Shown here: piece by piece, positions 17,190 to 26,888 of the stretch
How the letters are laid out: each line of letters opens with the position of its first letter
Position numbering within the stretch: the stretch's first letter is position 1
From: Bacteroidales bacterium
Lineage (GTDB): Bacteria; Bacteroidota; Bacteroidia; Bacteroidales; UBA932
Assembly (NCBI GenBank): GCA_016281315.1
Contig: JAEEIJ010000058.1
Coordinates: 1 to 64,000, forward strand
DNA: 64,000 nucleotides
Direction: 5' to 3'
Notes under the pieces: generated by a model
Databases searched by the model: none
Told to the model about the DNA's origin: nothing
What the model saw: only the letters and a program-made list of their open reading frames with translations
Program-made: the position numbers and the translations under genes

Positions 17190-17530
17190 CACGACTTGGC
17201 GTTTAGGGCGATGCCTCCGATAATGAGGGCGGCGCCGATGATATTGGTGACCGTAATCGCCTCCCCGAAGAAGATGAAGGACAGGATGAGGATGAAGATC
17301 AGGGAGGTCCCCTTGAACATATAGGCGTCGCTCACTGGCATCCTTTTCAGGATCTGCTGCCAGAGCACCGCATAGACGCCCAGTACCGCCACCGCCCCGG
17401 CCAGATAGAGCAGATAGGGCCAGGAGAGGAACGGATGGCCCGACGCCGTCTTGGTAAAGAGCGACGTACAGGCGTAAATCAGGTTTACGCCCACCAGGGC
17501 CAGCCATATGCGGTAAGGGGTCTTTCCCAT
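17189..17530 (-). CDS. Small EamA/ArnE-like flippase subunit
   Basis: A 113-residue, four-helix membrane protein of the half-size EamA family. The segment MPVSDAYMFKGTSLIFILIL and the GEAITVTNIIGAALIIGGI end are the SMR-like helices 3 and 4. It directly precedes its 110-residue partner and directly follows a glycosyltransferase gene that resembles ArnC, the same order of steps as in 4-amino-arabinose lipid A modification. Confidence 0.85.
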   Translation of the reverse strand: MGKTPYRIWLALVGVNLIYACTSLFTKTASGHPFLSWPYLLYLAGAVAVLGVYAVLWQQILKRMPVSDAYMFKGTSLIFILILSFIFFGEAITVTNIIGAALIIGGIALNAKS

Positions 17531-17531
17531 C

Positions 17532-18470
17532 TTACTCTACATTCAGCGTTTCCCGGACGATATAGGACGGAAATCCTTTCACCTGGTCGAAGATTTTGCC
17601 GATGTAAAGGCCCAGGACGCCCACGACCAGCAGGATGAGCCCGCCCACGAACCAGATGGAGAACACCGTGGTCGTGTAGCCGGACAGGGTGATGATGCCC
17701 GCCAGCTTGGCGATGAAGTTGTACAGGGCCAGCAGGAACGACACCACGGACATCGTAAAGCCCAGGGCGACAGCCATCCGCAGGGGTTTGTTCGTGCGGG
17801 AGATGATGACTTCATAGGCCGATTTGAAGAGTTTTCCCAGCGTGTAGCTGCTCTTCCCTTCGGCCCGCGGCGCCTGCTCGGTGTCGAAATAGGCCTTCTT
17901 GAAGCCGAAGGACTCGATTTCCGGCCGGAAGGAACGGGTGAACGACGGGATGCCGTTGTACACCTGGATGACCTTACGGGAGAAGATGCCGAAATTGGAC
18001 ACGGCGGGGTCCGACTTGGCGCCGCTCAACAGGTCGAACGCCAAGTGGAACGCTACGGAAGAGAAGCGCTTCCACCAGCCCACGTTCTTGACGATGCGGC
18101 GGGCGATGACGATGTCGTAGCCTTCCTGCGCCTTGGCATACAGGTCCGGGATGCGCTCCGGCACATCCTGCAGGTCGCAGTCCATCACCACCACCCAGTC
18201 GCCCTTGGCATAGGCCAGGCCGGCCGTGATGGCGTACTGCTGCCCGAAATTGCGGCTCAGGTTCACGCCCTTGACGTGCCCGTCGGCCTCACATTCCTTC
18301 ACGATGGCTTCCCAGGAAGCGTCCGGCGAACCGTCGCACACCAGGACGATCTCGTAATCCCCGGTGAGGGTCTTTACGCTCTCCCGGATGCGCGTCACCA
18401 GTTCGTGCACCATATTCTCCGCCCGGTAGACGGGGGATACGACGGAAATCTTCGCTTTGTCGTTTTTCAT
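17532..18470 (-). CDS. Polyprenyl-phosphate glycosyltransferase, GT2 (ArnC/DPM1-like)
   Basis: A 312-residue family 2 glycosyltransferase: ISVVSPVYRAENMV (8-21), the DxD-like MDCDLQDVPERI (94-105), and LSRNFGQQYAITAGL. Two C-terminal helices (about 232-255 and 265-290) anchor it in the inner membrane, as in ArnC, GtrB and DPM1. It most likely transfers the amino sugar from its dTDP carrier to undecaprenyl phosphate. The ArnE/ArnF-like pair follows 1 base after its stop. Confidence 0.9.
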   Translation of the reverse strand: MKNDKAKISVVSPVYRAENMVHELVTRIRESVKTLTGDYEIVLVCDGSPDASWEAIVKECEADGHVKGVNLSRNFGQQYAITAGLAYAKGDWVVVMDCDLQDVPERIPDLYAKAQEGYDIVIARRIVKNVGWWKRFSSVAFHLAFDLLSGAKSDPAVSNFGIFSRKVIQVYNGIPSFTRSFRPEIESFGFKKAYFDTEQAPRAEGKSSYTLGKLFKSAYEVIISRTNKPLRMAVALGFTMSVVSFLLALYNFIAKLAGIITLSGYTTTVFSIWFVGGLILLVVGVLGLYIGKIFDQVKGFPSYIVRETLNVE

Positions 18471-18473
18471 CGC

Positions 18474-19055
18474 TTAAAAATGTTTCGTCCAATCCATTGC
18501 GTCGATGATGGCCTTGCGCTCATCCGTGGGCTTCTGCCGCTCGCCCACCTTGCGGGCGGGGCTTCCCACGTAAATGCCCCAGGGCTCCAGGTCCTTGTTC
18601 ACGAAGGCGTTGGAACCCACCACGGCGCCTTCCCCGATGGTGACGCCCGGCATAATGACAGCATTTGCGCCGATGTAGGAATCGTTCTCCAGCACAATGT
18701 CACCGTAGTCCGTGCCGCGGGTTTCCTCCGGCAGGAATTCGTTGGTGTAATAGCCGTTGAACTTATAGGTGGAAGTGAGCAGTTTGGCGCCGGGTCCCAC
18801 GAAGCAGCGGTCCCCGATGGTGCACTTGGCGCCGCCCTCGATGATGACCTGCCAGGTGATGAAGCTGTACTTCCCGATCTTGATGGGGCCCAGGCCATCC
18901 ACATAGGCGAAGTCGAAGATGCGGCTGTTGTCGTCGATCTCGATGTTCTCCGCCCGCACGATCTTAGCCAGGGGATACAGTTTCACGTTCTCGCCGCAGT
19001 ATTTCAGGCGGGGGCGGGCGTTGTCGCCCATCATTTCCATCATACCGATTTCCAT
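18474..19055 (-). CDS. Left-handed beta-helix (hexapeptide) acyltransferase
   Basis: A 193-residue hexapeptide-repeat protein. Repeats such as IKIGKYSFITWQVIIEGG, IGDRCFVGPGAKLLTST and VGSNAFVNKDLEPWGIYVGSPARKVGE are the usual coils and C-terminal cap of sugar O- or N-acetyltransferases. In this operon it is the obvious candidate to acylate the 4-amino group of the sugar made by the WecE-type enzyme, perhaps with the hydroxyacyl group provided by the CoA enzymes. The substrate is inferred from context. Confidence 0.82.
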   Translation of the reverse strand: MEIGMMEMMGDNARPRLKYCGENVKLYPLAKIVRAENIEIDDNSRIFDFAYVDGLGPIKIGKYSFITWQVIIEGGAKCTIGDRCFVGPGAKLLTSTYKFNGYYTNEFLPEETRGTDYGDIVLENDSYIGANAVIMPGVTIGEGAVVGSNAFVNKDLEPWGIYVGSPARKVGERQKPTDERKAIIDAMDWTKHF

Positions 19056-19060
19056 ATCAG

Positions 19061-20170
19061 TCAGATTTTGAATTTACGCTGGGATTGATAAATGAGGTAG
19101 CCGCTCCTGTCCGCGCTGCACTCGATGCGCCGGAGCACCGGGTCGGTGACTTCCGCCGCCACAATTTCCTGGTAGTCCCGCCAGCGTTCGATGACGGGAA
19201 GAAGCCGCTTGGTCTCTTCGCAGAGGAAGTACACGCCGGAGCAGTTCCGATCCAGCAGGACCGGTTCCGTAAACTGCCCCAGGGCCACTTCTATCACGCC
19301 TTTCAGGAAGTCGTAGCCCGTGGAAAGCCGCACCAGGTCCGAGCCGATGAAGTCTCCGCCCATCCGGGCGCCCACCTCGATGACGCGGATGTCGCCGTCC
19401 GGGGAGATCTTCAGTTCGGCGTGCGAGGCGCCGTATCGGATATGAAGCGCATCCAGAGCCTTCAACACGATAACCTTCACCCTTTCCTGCGTTTCCGCCG
19501 GCAGGGTGGACGGCTGGTGGTGCTCCAGCTCCACGAAGAAAGGCGACTCGGTGGTCACCTTGTCCGTCAGCTGAAGGATGTGGTGCTTCCCTTCAAAGGA
19601 GATGGTTTCCACGCTAATTTCCCGGCCCTGGACGAACTCCTCCACAATGGCCTTTTTCTGGAAAGAGGCCTTGCAGGCGCGCAAGACGGCGCTTTCCAGT
19701 TCCTCCGGGCGTTCCACCTTCTCCACTCCCAGGCTGCCGGAGCGGTCCGTGGGCTTGACGATGAGCGGATAGCAGAAGGAGGGCACGTCGGCGCTTCCGT
19801 CCGTGAGAAAGAAGCCCGGGGAAGGCACGCCGGCCTCCCGGAAGCACTGCCGCATCAGGTATTTGTTCGTCACCGTCGGCGAATAGCAGTCCGGATTGCC
19901 GACAAGGCCCATCTTTTCGGCCACATAGTTCACTGTGAGGACGGCCACGTCCGAAGCGATAGTGGTGACCCCGTCCACCTGCAGTTCCCGGCAGATGCGG
20001 AGGATTTCTTCTTTATCGACGGTGGAAACGGGGAAGAAACGGTTGGCCACGCCTTTGCAGACGGCGCCCTCCTCCCAGGCGAAACAGATGCTCTCCACCC
20101 CCATCTCCCGGGCTTTCTTCACCAGGGGGAGCTGGAGGTAACTGGCACCTATGACCGCGAGTTTCTTCAC
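19061..20170 (-). CDS. ATP-grasp ligase
   Basis: A 369-residue ATP-grasp enzyme: N-terminal Rossmann-like [20 protein letters not shown], then the central [18 protein letters not shown] (about 131-148) nucleotide lid and [14 protein letters not shown], and the metal-binding [24 protein letters not shown] (about 247-270). It would join a carboxylic acid to an amine through an acyl phosphate. Its place between the thiolase and the acyltransferase suggests a ligation in the making of the sugar substituent. It overlaps the thiolase stop by 4 bases. Confidence 0.85.
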   Translation of the reverse strand: MKKLAVIGASYLQLPLVKKAREMGVESICFAWEEGAVCKGVANRFFPVSTVDKEEILRICRELQVDGVTTIASDVAVLTVNYVAEKMGLVGNPDCYSPTVTNKYLMRQCFREAGVPSPGFFLTDGSADVPSFCYPLIVKPTDRSGSLGVEKVERPEELESAVLRACKASFQKKAIVEEFVQGREISVETISFEGKHHILQLTDKVTTESPFFVELEHHQPSTLPAETQERVKVIVLKALDALHIRYGASHAELKISPDGDIRVIEVGARMGGDFIGSDLVRLSTGYDFLKGVIEVALGQFTEPVLLDRNCSGVYFLCEETKRLLPVIERWRDYQEIVAAEVTDPVLRRIECSADRSGYLIYQSQRKFKI

Positions 20171-21414
20171 GCCTTTCCTACAATGAATACGTAATTGGTG
20201 GTGGCGCTGCCGCCGATATTGAGCATCATCCCGTTCCGCGCACCCTTAATCTGATAGCCGCCCGCCTGCCCCGTCACCTGCTTGTACAGGTCCAGGAACA
20301 TCCGGGCGCCGGAAGCGCCCACCGGGTGGCCGCAGCCGATGAGGCCGCCGGAAGGATTGACGGGTTTGGGCCCGTCGAAGGCGATGACCCCGTTCTCCAC
20401 GGCCTCGCATTCCCTCCCGGGTTCGCAGATGCCGAAGGCCGAGAGGGCCGCGAATTCCGAACTGGTAAAGCAGTCGTGCGTCTCGAAGACGTCAATGTCA
20501 TCCACAGTAAGGCCCGCGCGCCGGTAGGCGTCCAGGCAGGCCTGGCGGGTCCAGGGCAGCACGTAGTCGGAGTTCGCGTTCTCCGCCAGTTTCTTGTCGA
20601 AGAGAAGCGGCGCCGTCCGGTGGCCGTAACCTTTCACGACGGCCTGGCCACTAATGCCTTTCTCCTGCAGGTATTTCTCCGAACACAGCACCAGCACCAC
20701 GGCGCCGTCGGTCACCTGCGAGCAGTCGCTCTTGGCCAGGAGCCCGCCCACAATGGGATTGCTTTCCGTCCCGCGACGGGTGGCTTCCTCCACGCTCATA
20801 AACCACTTGCGGGTCTGAGCGAGCGGATTGCGCTTGGCGTTGCCGTAATTGATGCAGGCGATGCGGGAGAGCACATCCAGATAACGCTGTTTGTCCAGCC
20901 CGTATTTCTCGATGGTGGCATCGGCCAGACGGCCGAAGAGATTCGGGAAGGGGAAATCGGCCCCCTTTCCTTCCTCTTCATAATAGGCGGCGCGGCCCAG
21001 GATGTCCGCGCTCCGCTTGGAGTCCACGGACTTCATTATCTCCCAGCCCACGACGATGCACACGTCATAGGCGCCCGCCTCAATCTTCGTGATGGCGGCA
21101 TCCAGCGCCACGCTGCCGGAAGCGCAGGCGGCTTCATAGCGGGCCGAGGGAACGCCGTAGAAGGCGGGACTCACCTCCGTGAGGAAAGCGCCCAGATGCC
21201 CCTGGTCGATGTACTGCTCCGCGATGAAATTGCCCACGAAGGCAGCCACGCGGTTCTCCCGGTTCAGGGCCACCATCTCCTCCAGCGAGAAACCGGCATC
21301 CTTGAATCCGTCTTCCACGGCTTCCTTCAGGAGGGCGATCATATTCTTGCCTTCCTTGGTCCAGTTGCGCTCGAAATCCGTCTGGGCGCCGCCCAGTATG
21401 TATACCTTACTCAT
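20167..21414 (-). CDS. Thiolase-family enzyme (SCP2-like)
   Basis: A 415-residue thiolase. The nucleophilic cysteine is in [12 protein letters not shown] (about 88-99), the acid/base residues in the HDCF (about 295) and [11 protein letters not shown] (about 357-367) motifs. The HDCF form rather than NEAFA puts it near the SCP2-type thiolases. It would condense or cleave acyl-CoA and work with the dehydrogenase and crotonase just upstream. The ATG at 21414 overlaps the previous stop by 4 bases (ATGA); the longer frame to 21579 lies inside the dehydrogenase gene. Confidence 0.88.
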   Translation of the reverse strand: MSKVYILGGAQTDFERNWTKEGKNMIALLKEAVEDGFKDAGFSLEEMVALNRENRVAAFVGNFIAEQYIDQGHLGAFLTEVSPAFYGVPSARYEAACASGSVALDAAITKIEAGAYDVCIVVGWEIMKSVDSKRSADILGRAAYYEEEGKGADFPFPNLFGRLADATIEKYGLDKQRYLDVLSRIACINYGNAKRNPLAQTRKWFMSVEEATRRGTESNPIVGGLLAKSDCSQVTDGAVVLVLCSEKYLQEKGISGQAVVKGYGHRTAPLLFDKKLAENANSDYVLPWTRQACLDAYRRAGLTVDDIDVFETHDCFTSSEFAALSAFGICEPGRECEAVENGVIAFDGPKPVNPSGGLIGCGHPVGASGARMFLDLYKQVTGQAGGYQIKGARNGMMLNIGGSATTNYVFIVGKA

Positions 21415-22715
21415 TTGGCCTTGAAATAGATGCGGTAGTCGTACTTGCTCTTGACCTGCTCGCCGATGATATGGTCGATGTTCACGGCCTCCACAATTTC
21501 GGGTTTCAGGCGCGCTTTCATCAGGGCGCCCAGGTCGCATACGCGGGTGAAAGCCTCCATCAGGGCGAACGGCGGGCACCAGGTGAAGCCCGTCGCCATC
21601 ACGTCGTCGGCCACCTTGAGGTCGTAGCCCACGTGCTCGGCCGTATACAGCGCATAGACGATATAGCGGAGCAGGAATCGCAGGCAGATATCGGCCTCCT
21701 GACTCTTGTTGTTGATGAGTTCCCGGATGGCGTCGTCGTAGTCGCCTTCGCGCAGGAACTTTTTCATCCGGATGGCGAAGGGGAAACTGTACTGAATCTG
21801 GTCGCGGTACACGCCCTGCTTGATATCATAGACCAGCAGGCGCTTCTCGCCGCCCTCATGCCGGATGAACTTGTACAGGCCTTCGCCCGTCTTCCGGCCC
21901 AGTTTCTTCTGGGCGATGAGCTTCTTCACGAACTCCGGCAGCACGAAACGCCCGTGGACGTAGTCGTCCGTATGCTCGTAGATATTGTCCACAATGGCCT
22001 TATGCACATCCAGGCCCACGAAATCGGAGGTGACCAGCGGGGGCATCGTCCGGCCCGTAAAAGGCCCCAGGATAGCGTCGATGTAATCAATACCGCCGTT
22101 GTCCTGGTATTTTTCCGCATACTGCAGGGCTTCGTTCATAAAGTAAAAGCCGATGCGGTTCCCCAGGAACGCGGGAAGGTCCTTGCTCTCCGCCACCGTG
22201 CGGAACAAGGTGTCCGTCAGGTAGGCTTTCAGGCGGGCGTAAAGGGCCATATCGCTATAAGGAGAGGCCGTGAGCTCGCAAAGGGTGAGCTGGTAGGGCG
22301 GGTTGAACATATGAACGCCGAAGAAGCGGCTTCTCACTGCCTCCGGGTAGCATTCCGCGAGGCGCGAGATCGACAGTCCCGACGAGCCCGTGCAGGCGAC
22401 GGCGTCCTTTCTCAGACAGCGGCCGATCTGCGCGTGCACCTCTATCTTGAGCTCCAGGTTCTCCGCGACGCTTTCGAACACGAGGTCTGACTCCTTCACG
22501 CAGTCCGGGAGCATCCCATAGTCTGCGGGAATTAGATGCGCTCCGATGCTGTCGGCCTTCACCGACTTGCAGGAACGGAGGGCCGCTTTCCGCGCTTTCT
22601 CTTTGTCGCGGCAGACCATATAGACCCGGGCGTGGCCAAAGGAGGCGAAGATGGCCGCGACGTTCGCGCCCATCGTGCCGTTGGCTCCCACCACTGTGAC
22701 GGTTTGAATATTCAT
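21411..22715 (-). CDS. 3-hydroxyacyl-CoA dehydrogenase
   Basis: A 434-residue NAD-dependent dehydrogenase. Rossmann motif [13 protein letters not shown] (about 7-19), [12 protein letters not shown] and [16 protein letters not shown] (catalytic histidine in HMFNPP) are the family features. The C-terminal part (about 310-434) is a second helical domain, longer than in the single-domain butyryl enzymes. It would interconvert 3-hydroxyacyl- and 3-oxoacyl-CoA. It lies between the crotonase (1-base gap) and the thiolase (4-base overlap), making a complete beta-oxidation or reverse beta-oxidation trio. Confidence 0.9.
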   Translation of the reverse strand: MNIQTVTVVGANGTMGANVAAIFASFGHARVYMVCRDKEKARKAALRSCKSVKADSIGAHLIPADYGMLPDCVKESDLVFESVAENLELKIEVHAQIGRCLRKDAVACTGSSGLSISRLAECYPEAVRSRFFGVHMFNPPYQLTLCELTASPYSDMALYARLKAYLTDTLFRTVAESKDLPAFLGNRIGFYFMNEALQYAEKYQDNGGIDYIDAILGPFTGRTMPPLVTSDFVGLDVHKAIVDNIYEHTDDYVHGRFVLPEFVKKLIAQKKLGRKTGEGLYKFIRHEGGEKRLLVYDIKQGVYRDQIQYSFPFAIRMKKFLREGDYDDAIRELINNKSQEADICLRFLLRYIVYALYTAEHVGYDLKVADDVMATGFTWCPPFALMEAFTRVCDLGALMKARLKPEIVEAVNIDHIIGEQVKSKYDYRIYFKAK

Positions 22716-22716
22716 A

Positions 22717-23478
22717 TCACTTGAATTTGGGCGCGCGTTTCTCCAGGAATGCCGCCATCCCTTCCTTTTGGTCCTCGTGGCCGAAGCAGGAGGCAAAGAG
22801 CTCCGCGTGTTCTTCGATGAGCGTTTCGGTCCTCCCGCCGTTGAACTGATTCATCGCCTGTTTGGCCTTGAGGATGGCATTCAGCGACTTCGCGAGGATC
22901 TCCTGCGCCAGTTCGTTCGCGGCTTCCAGGAGTTTTTCCTGCGGCACCACGCTGTTTACGAGGCCGATGCGGCAGGCTTCATCGGAGAGAATCGTCTTGC
23001 CGGTAAAGACCAGTTCCTTCGCTTTCCCCTCCCCGACAAGTTCCATCAGGCGCCGGATGCCGGAGAAGCCGGGGAAGATGCCCAGTCCCACTTCCGGCAG
23101 GCCGAATTTCGCGTTTTCAGCGGCGAGACGCAGGTCGCAGGCCATCGCCAGCTCGCAGCCGCCGCCCAGGGCGTAGCCGTTCACGGCGGCGATGAACACC
23201 TTCCCGGCCGTTTCTATACGCCGGAAAACGCGGGAGCCCTGCAGGGCGAAGACTTTTGCATCGGCCGGGGACAGGTCCTTCATTTCGGCGATGTCCGCGC
23301 CGGCCACGAAGGCCTTTCCGGCCCCTGTAATCAGGACCACCTTCACCTCCTCGTCCGCAATCACTTCGTCCAGTTTCCGGTCCAATTCCGTGAGGACGAA
23401 GCCGCTAAGCGCATTCAGGTTGCGCTGATTGTCCAACGTAAGGGTGGCGATGCCGCTATGGATTTCAGAAATAATCAT
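22717..23478 (-). CDS. Enoyl-CoA hydratase/isomerase (crotonase)
   Basis: A 253-residue crotonase. AGADIAEM (about 59-66) and ALGGGCELAMACDLR (about 104-118) form the oxyanion hole; both catalytic glutamates are present, one in GGGCELAM and one in GLPEVGLGIFPGF. It would hydrate enoyl-CoA to 3-hydroxyacyl-CoA. It is the first gene of the ten-gene glycan operon. The promoter element at 23483 lies close upstream, and uvrA ends only 21 bases before the start. Confidence 0.93.
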   Translation of the reverse strand: MIISEIHSGIATLTLDNQRNLNALSGFVLTELDRKLDEVIADEEVKVVLITGAGKAFVAGADIAEMKDLSPADAKVFALQGSRVFRRIETAGKVFIAAVNGYALGGGCELAMACDLRLAAENAKFGLPEVGLGIFPGFSGIRRLMELVGEGKAKELVFTGKTILSDEACRIGLVNSVVPQEKLLEAANELAQEILAKSLNAILKAKQAMNQFNGGRTETLIEEHAELFASCFGHEDQKEGMAAFLEKRAPKFK

Positions 23479-23482
23479 CTTG

Positions 23483-23490
23483 TAAAGATA
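23483..23490 (-). promoter_or_regulatory. Candidate -7 element of the ten-gene glycan operon
   Basis: The minus strand reads TATCTTTA, one base off the TAnnTTTG consensus, 5 bases before the crotonase ATG. The 21-base gap after uvrA leaves little space, so read-through from uvrA is also possible. Confidence 0.45.
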
Positions 23491-23499
23491 ACACTTTTT

Positions 23500-26304
23500 T
23501 TAGAGATACTCCGCCGTGAAGGTTCCACCCCGCTTAGCGAGCTCTTCCGGCGTGCCCTTGAAGACCACTTCCCCGCCTTTGTCGCCGGCGTCGGGGCCCA
23601 GGTCGATGAGCCAGTCGGCGCTCCGGATCACGTCCAGGTTGTGCTCCACCACAATCACAGTGTGCCCCTTGGCAATAAGGGCGTCGAAGGCCTTCAGGAG
23701 TTTCTCAACGTCGTAGAAATGCAGGCCGGTGGTGGGCTCGTCGAAGATGAAAAGGATCTTCTCCTTGCCGTCGGCCAGCGAGAGGAAATAGGCCAGTTTG
23801 ATGCGCTGGCTCTCGCCGCCGGAAAGCGTGCTGGAGGGCTGTCCCAACTTGATATAGCCCAATCCCACGTCCATCAGCGGCTGGAGTTTCGCGGCAATGG
23901 CTTTTGCCAGATCCTCCTTCTGCTTCCCGAAGAATTCGATGGCCTGCTCCACGCTCATATTCAGGATGTCATCCACGTTCAGGCCCTGGTAACGGACTTC
24001 CAGGATTTCGGGTTTGAAGCGCTTGCCACCGCAGCTTTCGCAGAGCATCGTGACATCGGCCATGAACTGCATCCCGATCTTCACGAAGCCGTCGCCCTGG
24101 CATTCCGGGCATCGGCCGCCCTCCTGGTTGAAGGAGAAGTAACTGGGGGAGAAACCGTTGATACGCGCGAACTGCTGGTCGCTCAGGAGCTTCCGGATAT
24201 CGTCATAGACCTTCAGGTAAGTGACGGCGTTGCTGCGGGAACTCTTGCCGATGGGATTCTGGTCCACGTACTCCACCCGCGTGATGCGGCTGAGGTCTCC
24301 GGAGAGGCCCTTGAAGGTGCCGGGCAGGTCCCCGGTCTCATTGATGCGGCGGTGCAGCGCCGGGTAGAGAATGTCCCCCACCAGCGAACTCTTGCCGCTG
24401 CCGGAGACGCCGGAAACCACGGTGAGCGCATTCAGCGGGAACTGCACGTCGATGTCCTTGAGGTTGTTCTGCATCGCGCCTTCCACCGTGATGGAATAGT
24501 GCCAGGGGTTCTTCTCGCGCTTGTAAGGTTTGCGCTCCCCGCGGAGATACTGCAGCGTGAGGGAATCCTTCCCCGGCTGGTCCAGATTGCCTTCGAACAC
24601 CACCTCTCCCCCGTTCACGCCGGCTTTCGGCCCCAGGTCTATCACCCAGTCGGCCGCCTTGATAATCTCCGCGTCGTGCTCCACCACCACCACGGTATTG
24701 CCGATATCCCTCAGGCGCCGGAGCACCGCGATGAGCCGGTCCGTATCCCTGGGATGCAGGCCGATGGAAGGCTCGTCCAGGATGTAGAGCGATCCCACCA
24801 GGGAACTGCCGAGGGCCGTCACGAGGTTTACCCGCTGGCTCTCGCCGCCGGAGAGGGTGTTCATAGTCCGGCTGAGGGTGAGGTAGCCAAGACCCACGTC
24901 CTGGATGCACTGGAGACGGTATCGGATTTCCTCGATGGTTTTCCCGGCAATGGCCGCCTCGTGCTCCGTAAGGGTGCAGGCGGCGAACCATTTGACGAGT
25001 TCATCCACGGTCATCGACAGCAGTTCGTGGATGGTCTTCCCCCCCACTTTCACGTAGAGGGCCTCCTTCCGCAGGCGGCTTCCGCCGCAGGCGTGGCAGG
25101 TGGTGCGGCCGCTGTAGCGGCTGAGCATATATTTATACTGAATCTTATAGCGGTTGCTCTCTACCCACTCGAAGAACTGGTCGATCCCGCAGAATGCCTC
25201 CGGGTCCTCGTAGTCCCCGCGGTGCTTCCAGATGATGTCCTTCTGCTCCTGCGTGAGTTTGCAGTAGGGTTCGAAGATGGGGATGCCGTATTTCTCGGCG
25301 TTCAGCACCAGCTGGTCCTTGAACCAGCCCATCTTGTCTCCGCGCCAGCAGGCGATGGCTCCGTCGTAGATGCTCTTGGTCTTGTCCGGGACCACCAGGT
25401 CCTCGCTCACCCCCACGATCTTTCCCAGGCCGCCGCACACGGGGCACGCCCCCAGCGGGGAGTTGAAGCTGAACAGGTATTCGTCCGGCTTCCGGAACAC
25501 AATCCCGTCGCGTTCGAATCTGGCGCAGAAATGCCTTAACCCAAGTGCGGTGGAGGAATTAGGCTTTTCCCATAAATAAATATCCCCACCACCCATCTCA
25601 AAAGCATTTTGAATGGAGCTGTAAAGACGTGTGGAAAGATCACCATCAATGGGAGAGGAGACTTTCACCCGATCCACCAGAAGAAGCAGATCTTCCGGAT
25701 AATCGCCATCCATCCGAAAGACCTCCTCTATATCCAGTATACTTTCGGTCCTGGGGTTGAAGAATCTACTATATCCATTTTCTTTTAAGGAGAGCATATA
25801 TTCTACCTTGTCGGTTCGCTGAGACCAGCGGCTTTCCGCAAGGATATATACCGCATGCTCAGAACCATCGGAGAGGAATGCGAGGACATCGGCCACGCTG
25901 TCTTCCTTCACCTCTTCCCCGCTCACGGGCGAAAAGGTGCGGCCGATGCGGGCGAAGAGAATGCGCAGATAATCGAAGATTTCCGTAGTGGTGGCTACCG
26001 TCGAGCGCGGGTTCTTGATGTTCACTTTCTGCTCGATGGCGATGGCCGGCGGGATGCCCTCGATGAGGTCCACGTCCGGCTTGGACATCCGCCCCAGGAA
26101 CTGACGGGCATAGGAGGAAAGGCTCTCCGCAAAGCGGCGCTGGCCCTCTGCATACAGCGTATCGAACGCCAGCGAGGACTTGCCGCTGCCGGAGACGCCG
26201 GTAATCACTACCAGGCGGTTACGGGGTATCTCCACCGTAATCTCCTTGAGGTTGTTCACCCGCGCTTTCCGCACGATGATATTTCCTTCCCGGGGCATAA
26301 ACAT
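23500..26304 (-). CDS. uvrA: Excinuclease ABC subunit A
   Basis: A 934-residue damage-recognition ATPase. Two Walker A motifs are present (GVSGSGKSS near residue 36 and again near 620), with two LSGGESQR signatures and zinc-finger cysteine pairs (CPVCGG, CHACGG, CPECQG, CESCGG). Length is normal. The DNA between about 25561 and 25800 (residues about 168-248, within the UvrB-binding domain) is about 43% GC by hand count, against about 60% in the flanks, a sign of a mosaic origin. The ATG at 26304 and one at 26298 are both possible. Confidence 0.97.
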   Translation of the reverse strand: MFMPREGNIIVRKARVNNLKEITVEIPRNRLVVITGVSGSGKSSLAFDTLYAEGQRRFAESLSSYARQFLGRMSKPDVDLIEGIPPAIAIEQKVNIKNPRSTVATTTEIFDYLRILFARIGRTFSPVSGEEVKEDSVADVLAFLSDGSEHAVYILAESRWSQRTDKVEYMLSLKENGYSRFFNPRTESILDIEEVFRMDGDYPEDLLLLVDRVKVSSPIDGDLSTRLYSSIQNAFEMGGGDIYLWEKPNSSTALGLRHFCARFERDGIVFRKPDEYLFSFNSPLGACPVCGGLGKIVGVSEDLVVPDKTKSIYDGAIACWRGDKMGWFKDQLVLNAEKYGIPIFEPYCKLTQEQKDIIWKHRGDYEDPEAFCGIDQFFEWVESNRYKIQYKYMLSRYSGRTTCHACGGSRLRKEALYVKVGGKTIHELLSMTVDELVKWFAACTLTEHEAAIAGKTIEEIRYRLQCIQDVGLGYLTLSRTMNTLSGGESQRVNLVTALGSSLVGSLYILDEPSIGLHPRDTDRLIAVLRRLRDIGNTVVVVEHDAEIIKAADWVIDLGPKAGVNGGEVVFEGNLDQPGKDSLTLQYLRGERKPYKREKNPWHYSITVEGAMQNNLKDIDVQFPLNALTVVSGVSGSGKSSLVGDILYPALHRRINETGDLPGTFKGLSGDLSRITRVEYVDQNPIGKSSRSNAVTYLKVYDDIRKLLSDQQFARINGFSPSYFSFNQEGGRCPECQGDGFVKIGMQFMADVTMLCESCGGKRFKPEILEVRYQGLNVDDILNMSVEQAIEFFGKQKEDLAKAIAAKLQPLMDVGLGYIKLGQPSSTLSGGESQRIKLAYFLSLADGKEKILFIFDEPTTGLHFYDVEKLLKAFDALIAKGHTVIVVEHNLDVIRSADWLIDLGPDAGDKGGEVVFKGTPEELAKRGGTFTAEYL

Positions 26305-26305
26305 A

Positions 26306-26313
26306 CAAAGTTA
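26306..26313 (-). promoter_or_regulatory. Candidate -7 element of uvrA
   Basis: The minus strand reads TAACTTTG, immediately before the uvrA ATG at 26304. If used, the transcript would begin near the second ATG (26298), supporting that start or a nearly leaderless message. Confidence 0.4.
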
Positions 26314-26324
26314 GCAAATTTTAG

Positions 26325-26332
26325 TAAATTTG
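26325..26332 (+). promoter_or_regulatory. -7 element of the thioredoxin-like gene
   Basis: TAAATTTG matches TAnnTTTG exactly, 19 bases before the ATG at 26352. Confidence 0.6.
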
Positions 26333-26351
26333 CTTGCTAAAGATTTGAACG

Positions 26352-26858
26352 ATGACCCTTCGCACCCTCCTTTTGACCGCCCTCCTGTCCCTGTTCGGGA
26401 CGGGGCTTTTCGCCCAGACTACGGAAGAAGATCTGGATTTGCAATACGGCACGGAACTCCTGAAACCAGGCACTCCGGCGCCCGATTTCTGCCTCAAGGA
26501 CATCGACGGCAAGGAGGTCCGTCTGAGCGACTTCCGGGGCAGGCAGGCGGTGCTCGTCTTCTGGGCCTCCTGGTGCCCGGACTGCCGGGCCGAGGTCCCC
26601 GAGCTGAAGCGCCTTCAGGCAAGCTCCGACGCCGTTTTCGTATCCATTTCCTTCGACCGCACTTTCGACGCCTTCAAGGCCTATGTGACGGATCAGGAAC
26701 TGGGCGGCGTCCAGCTCTTCGACCCCGCTGGCAAAAAGGAATCGGCCGTGGCCGCCCTCTTCCACGTGAAATGGATCCCCTCGCTCTACCTCATCGGCCC
26801 CGACGGCAAGGTGGTCCTTGGCACCGTGGACATTCGCAAGATCGCCAAGCGGCTGTAA
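26352..26858 (+). CDS. TlpA-like periplasmic thioredoxin-fold protein
   Basis: A 168-residue protein with a signal peptide ending at LFAQ (about residue 22). The mature part is a TlpA/AhpC-type thioredoxin fold with WASWCPDCRAEVPEL; the redox cysteines are C75 and C78. The proline loop is WIPSLYLI. It probably reduces or isomerises disulfides, or serves in cytochrome maturation, in the periplasm. It lies between divergent uvrA and mnmA, with no obvious partner. Confidence 0.85.
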   Translation: MTLRTLLLTALLSLFGTGLFAQTTEEDLDLQYGTELLKPGTPAPDFCLKDIDGKEVRLSDFRGRQAVLVFWASWCPDCRAEVPELKRLQASSDAVFVSISFDRTFDAFKAYVTDQELGGVQLFDPAGKKESAVAALFHVKWIPSLYLIGPDGKVVLGTVDIRKIAKRL

Positions 26859-26872
26859 AGCGGAAAAAATGT

Positions 26873-26880
26873 TAACTTTG
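26873..26880 (+). promoter_or_regulatory. -7 element of mnmA
   Basis: TAACTTTG lies 8 bases before the mnmA ATG at 26889 and 15 bases after the previous stop. Confidence 0.55.
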
Positions 26881-26888
26881 CCGCTGCA

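Noticed and set aside
22768-25539. A 923-codon open frame on the plus strand
   Set aside because: It is antisense to uvrA and the crotonase gene, both of which have complete motifs. Its composition (rich in H, V, G, L, R, E) is the usual mirror of GC-rich codons.
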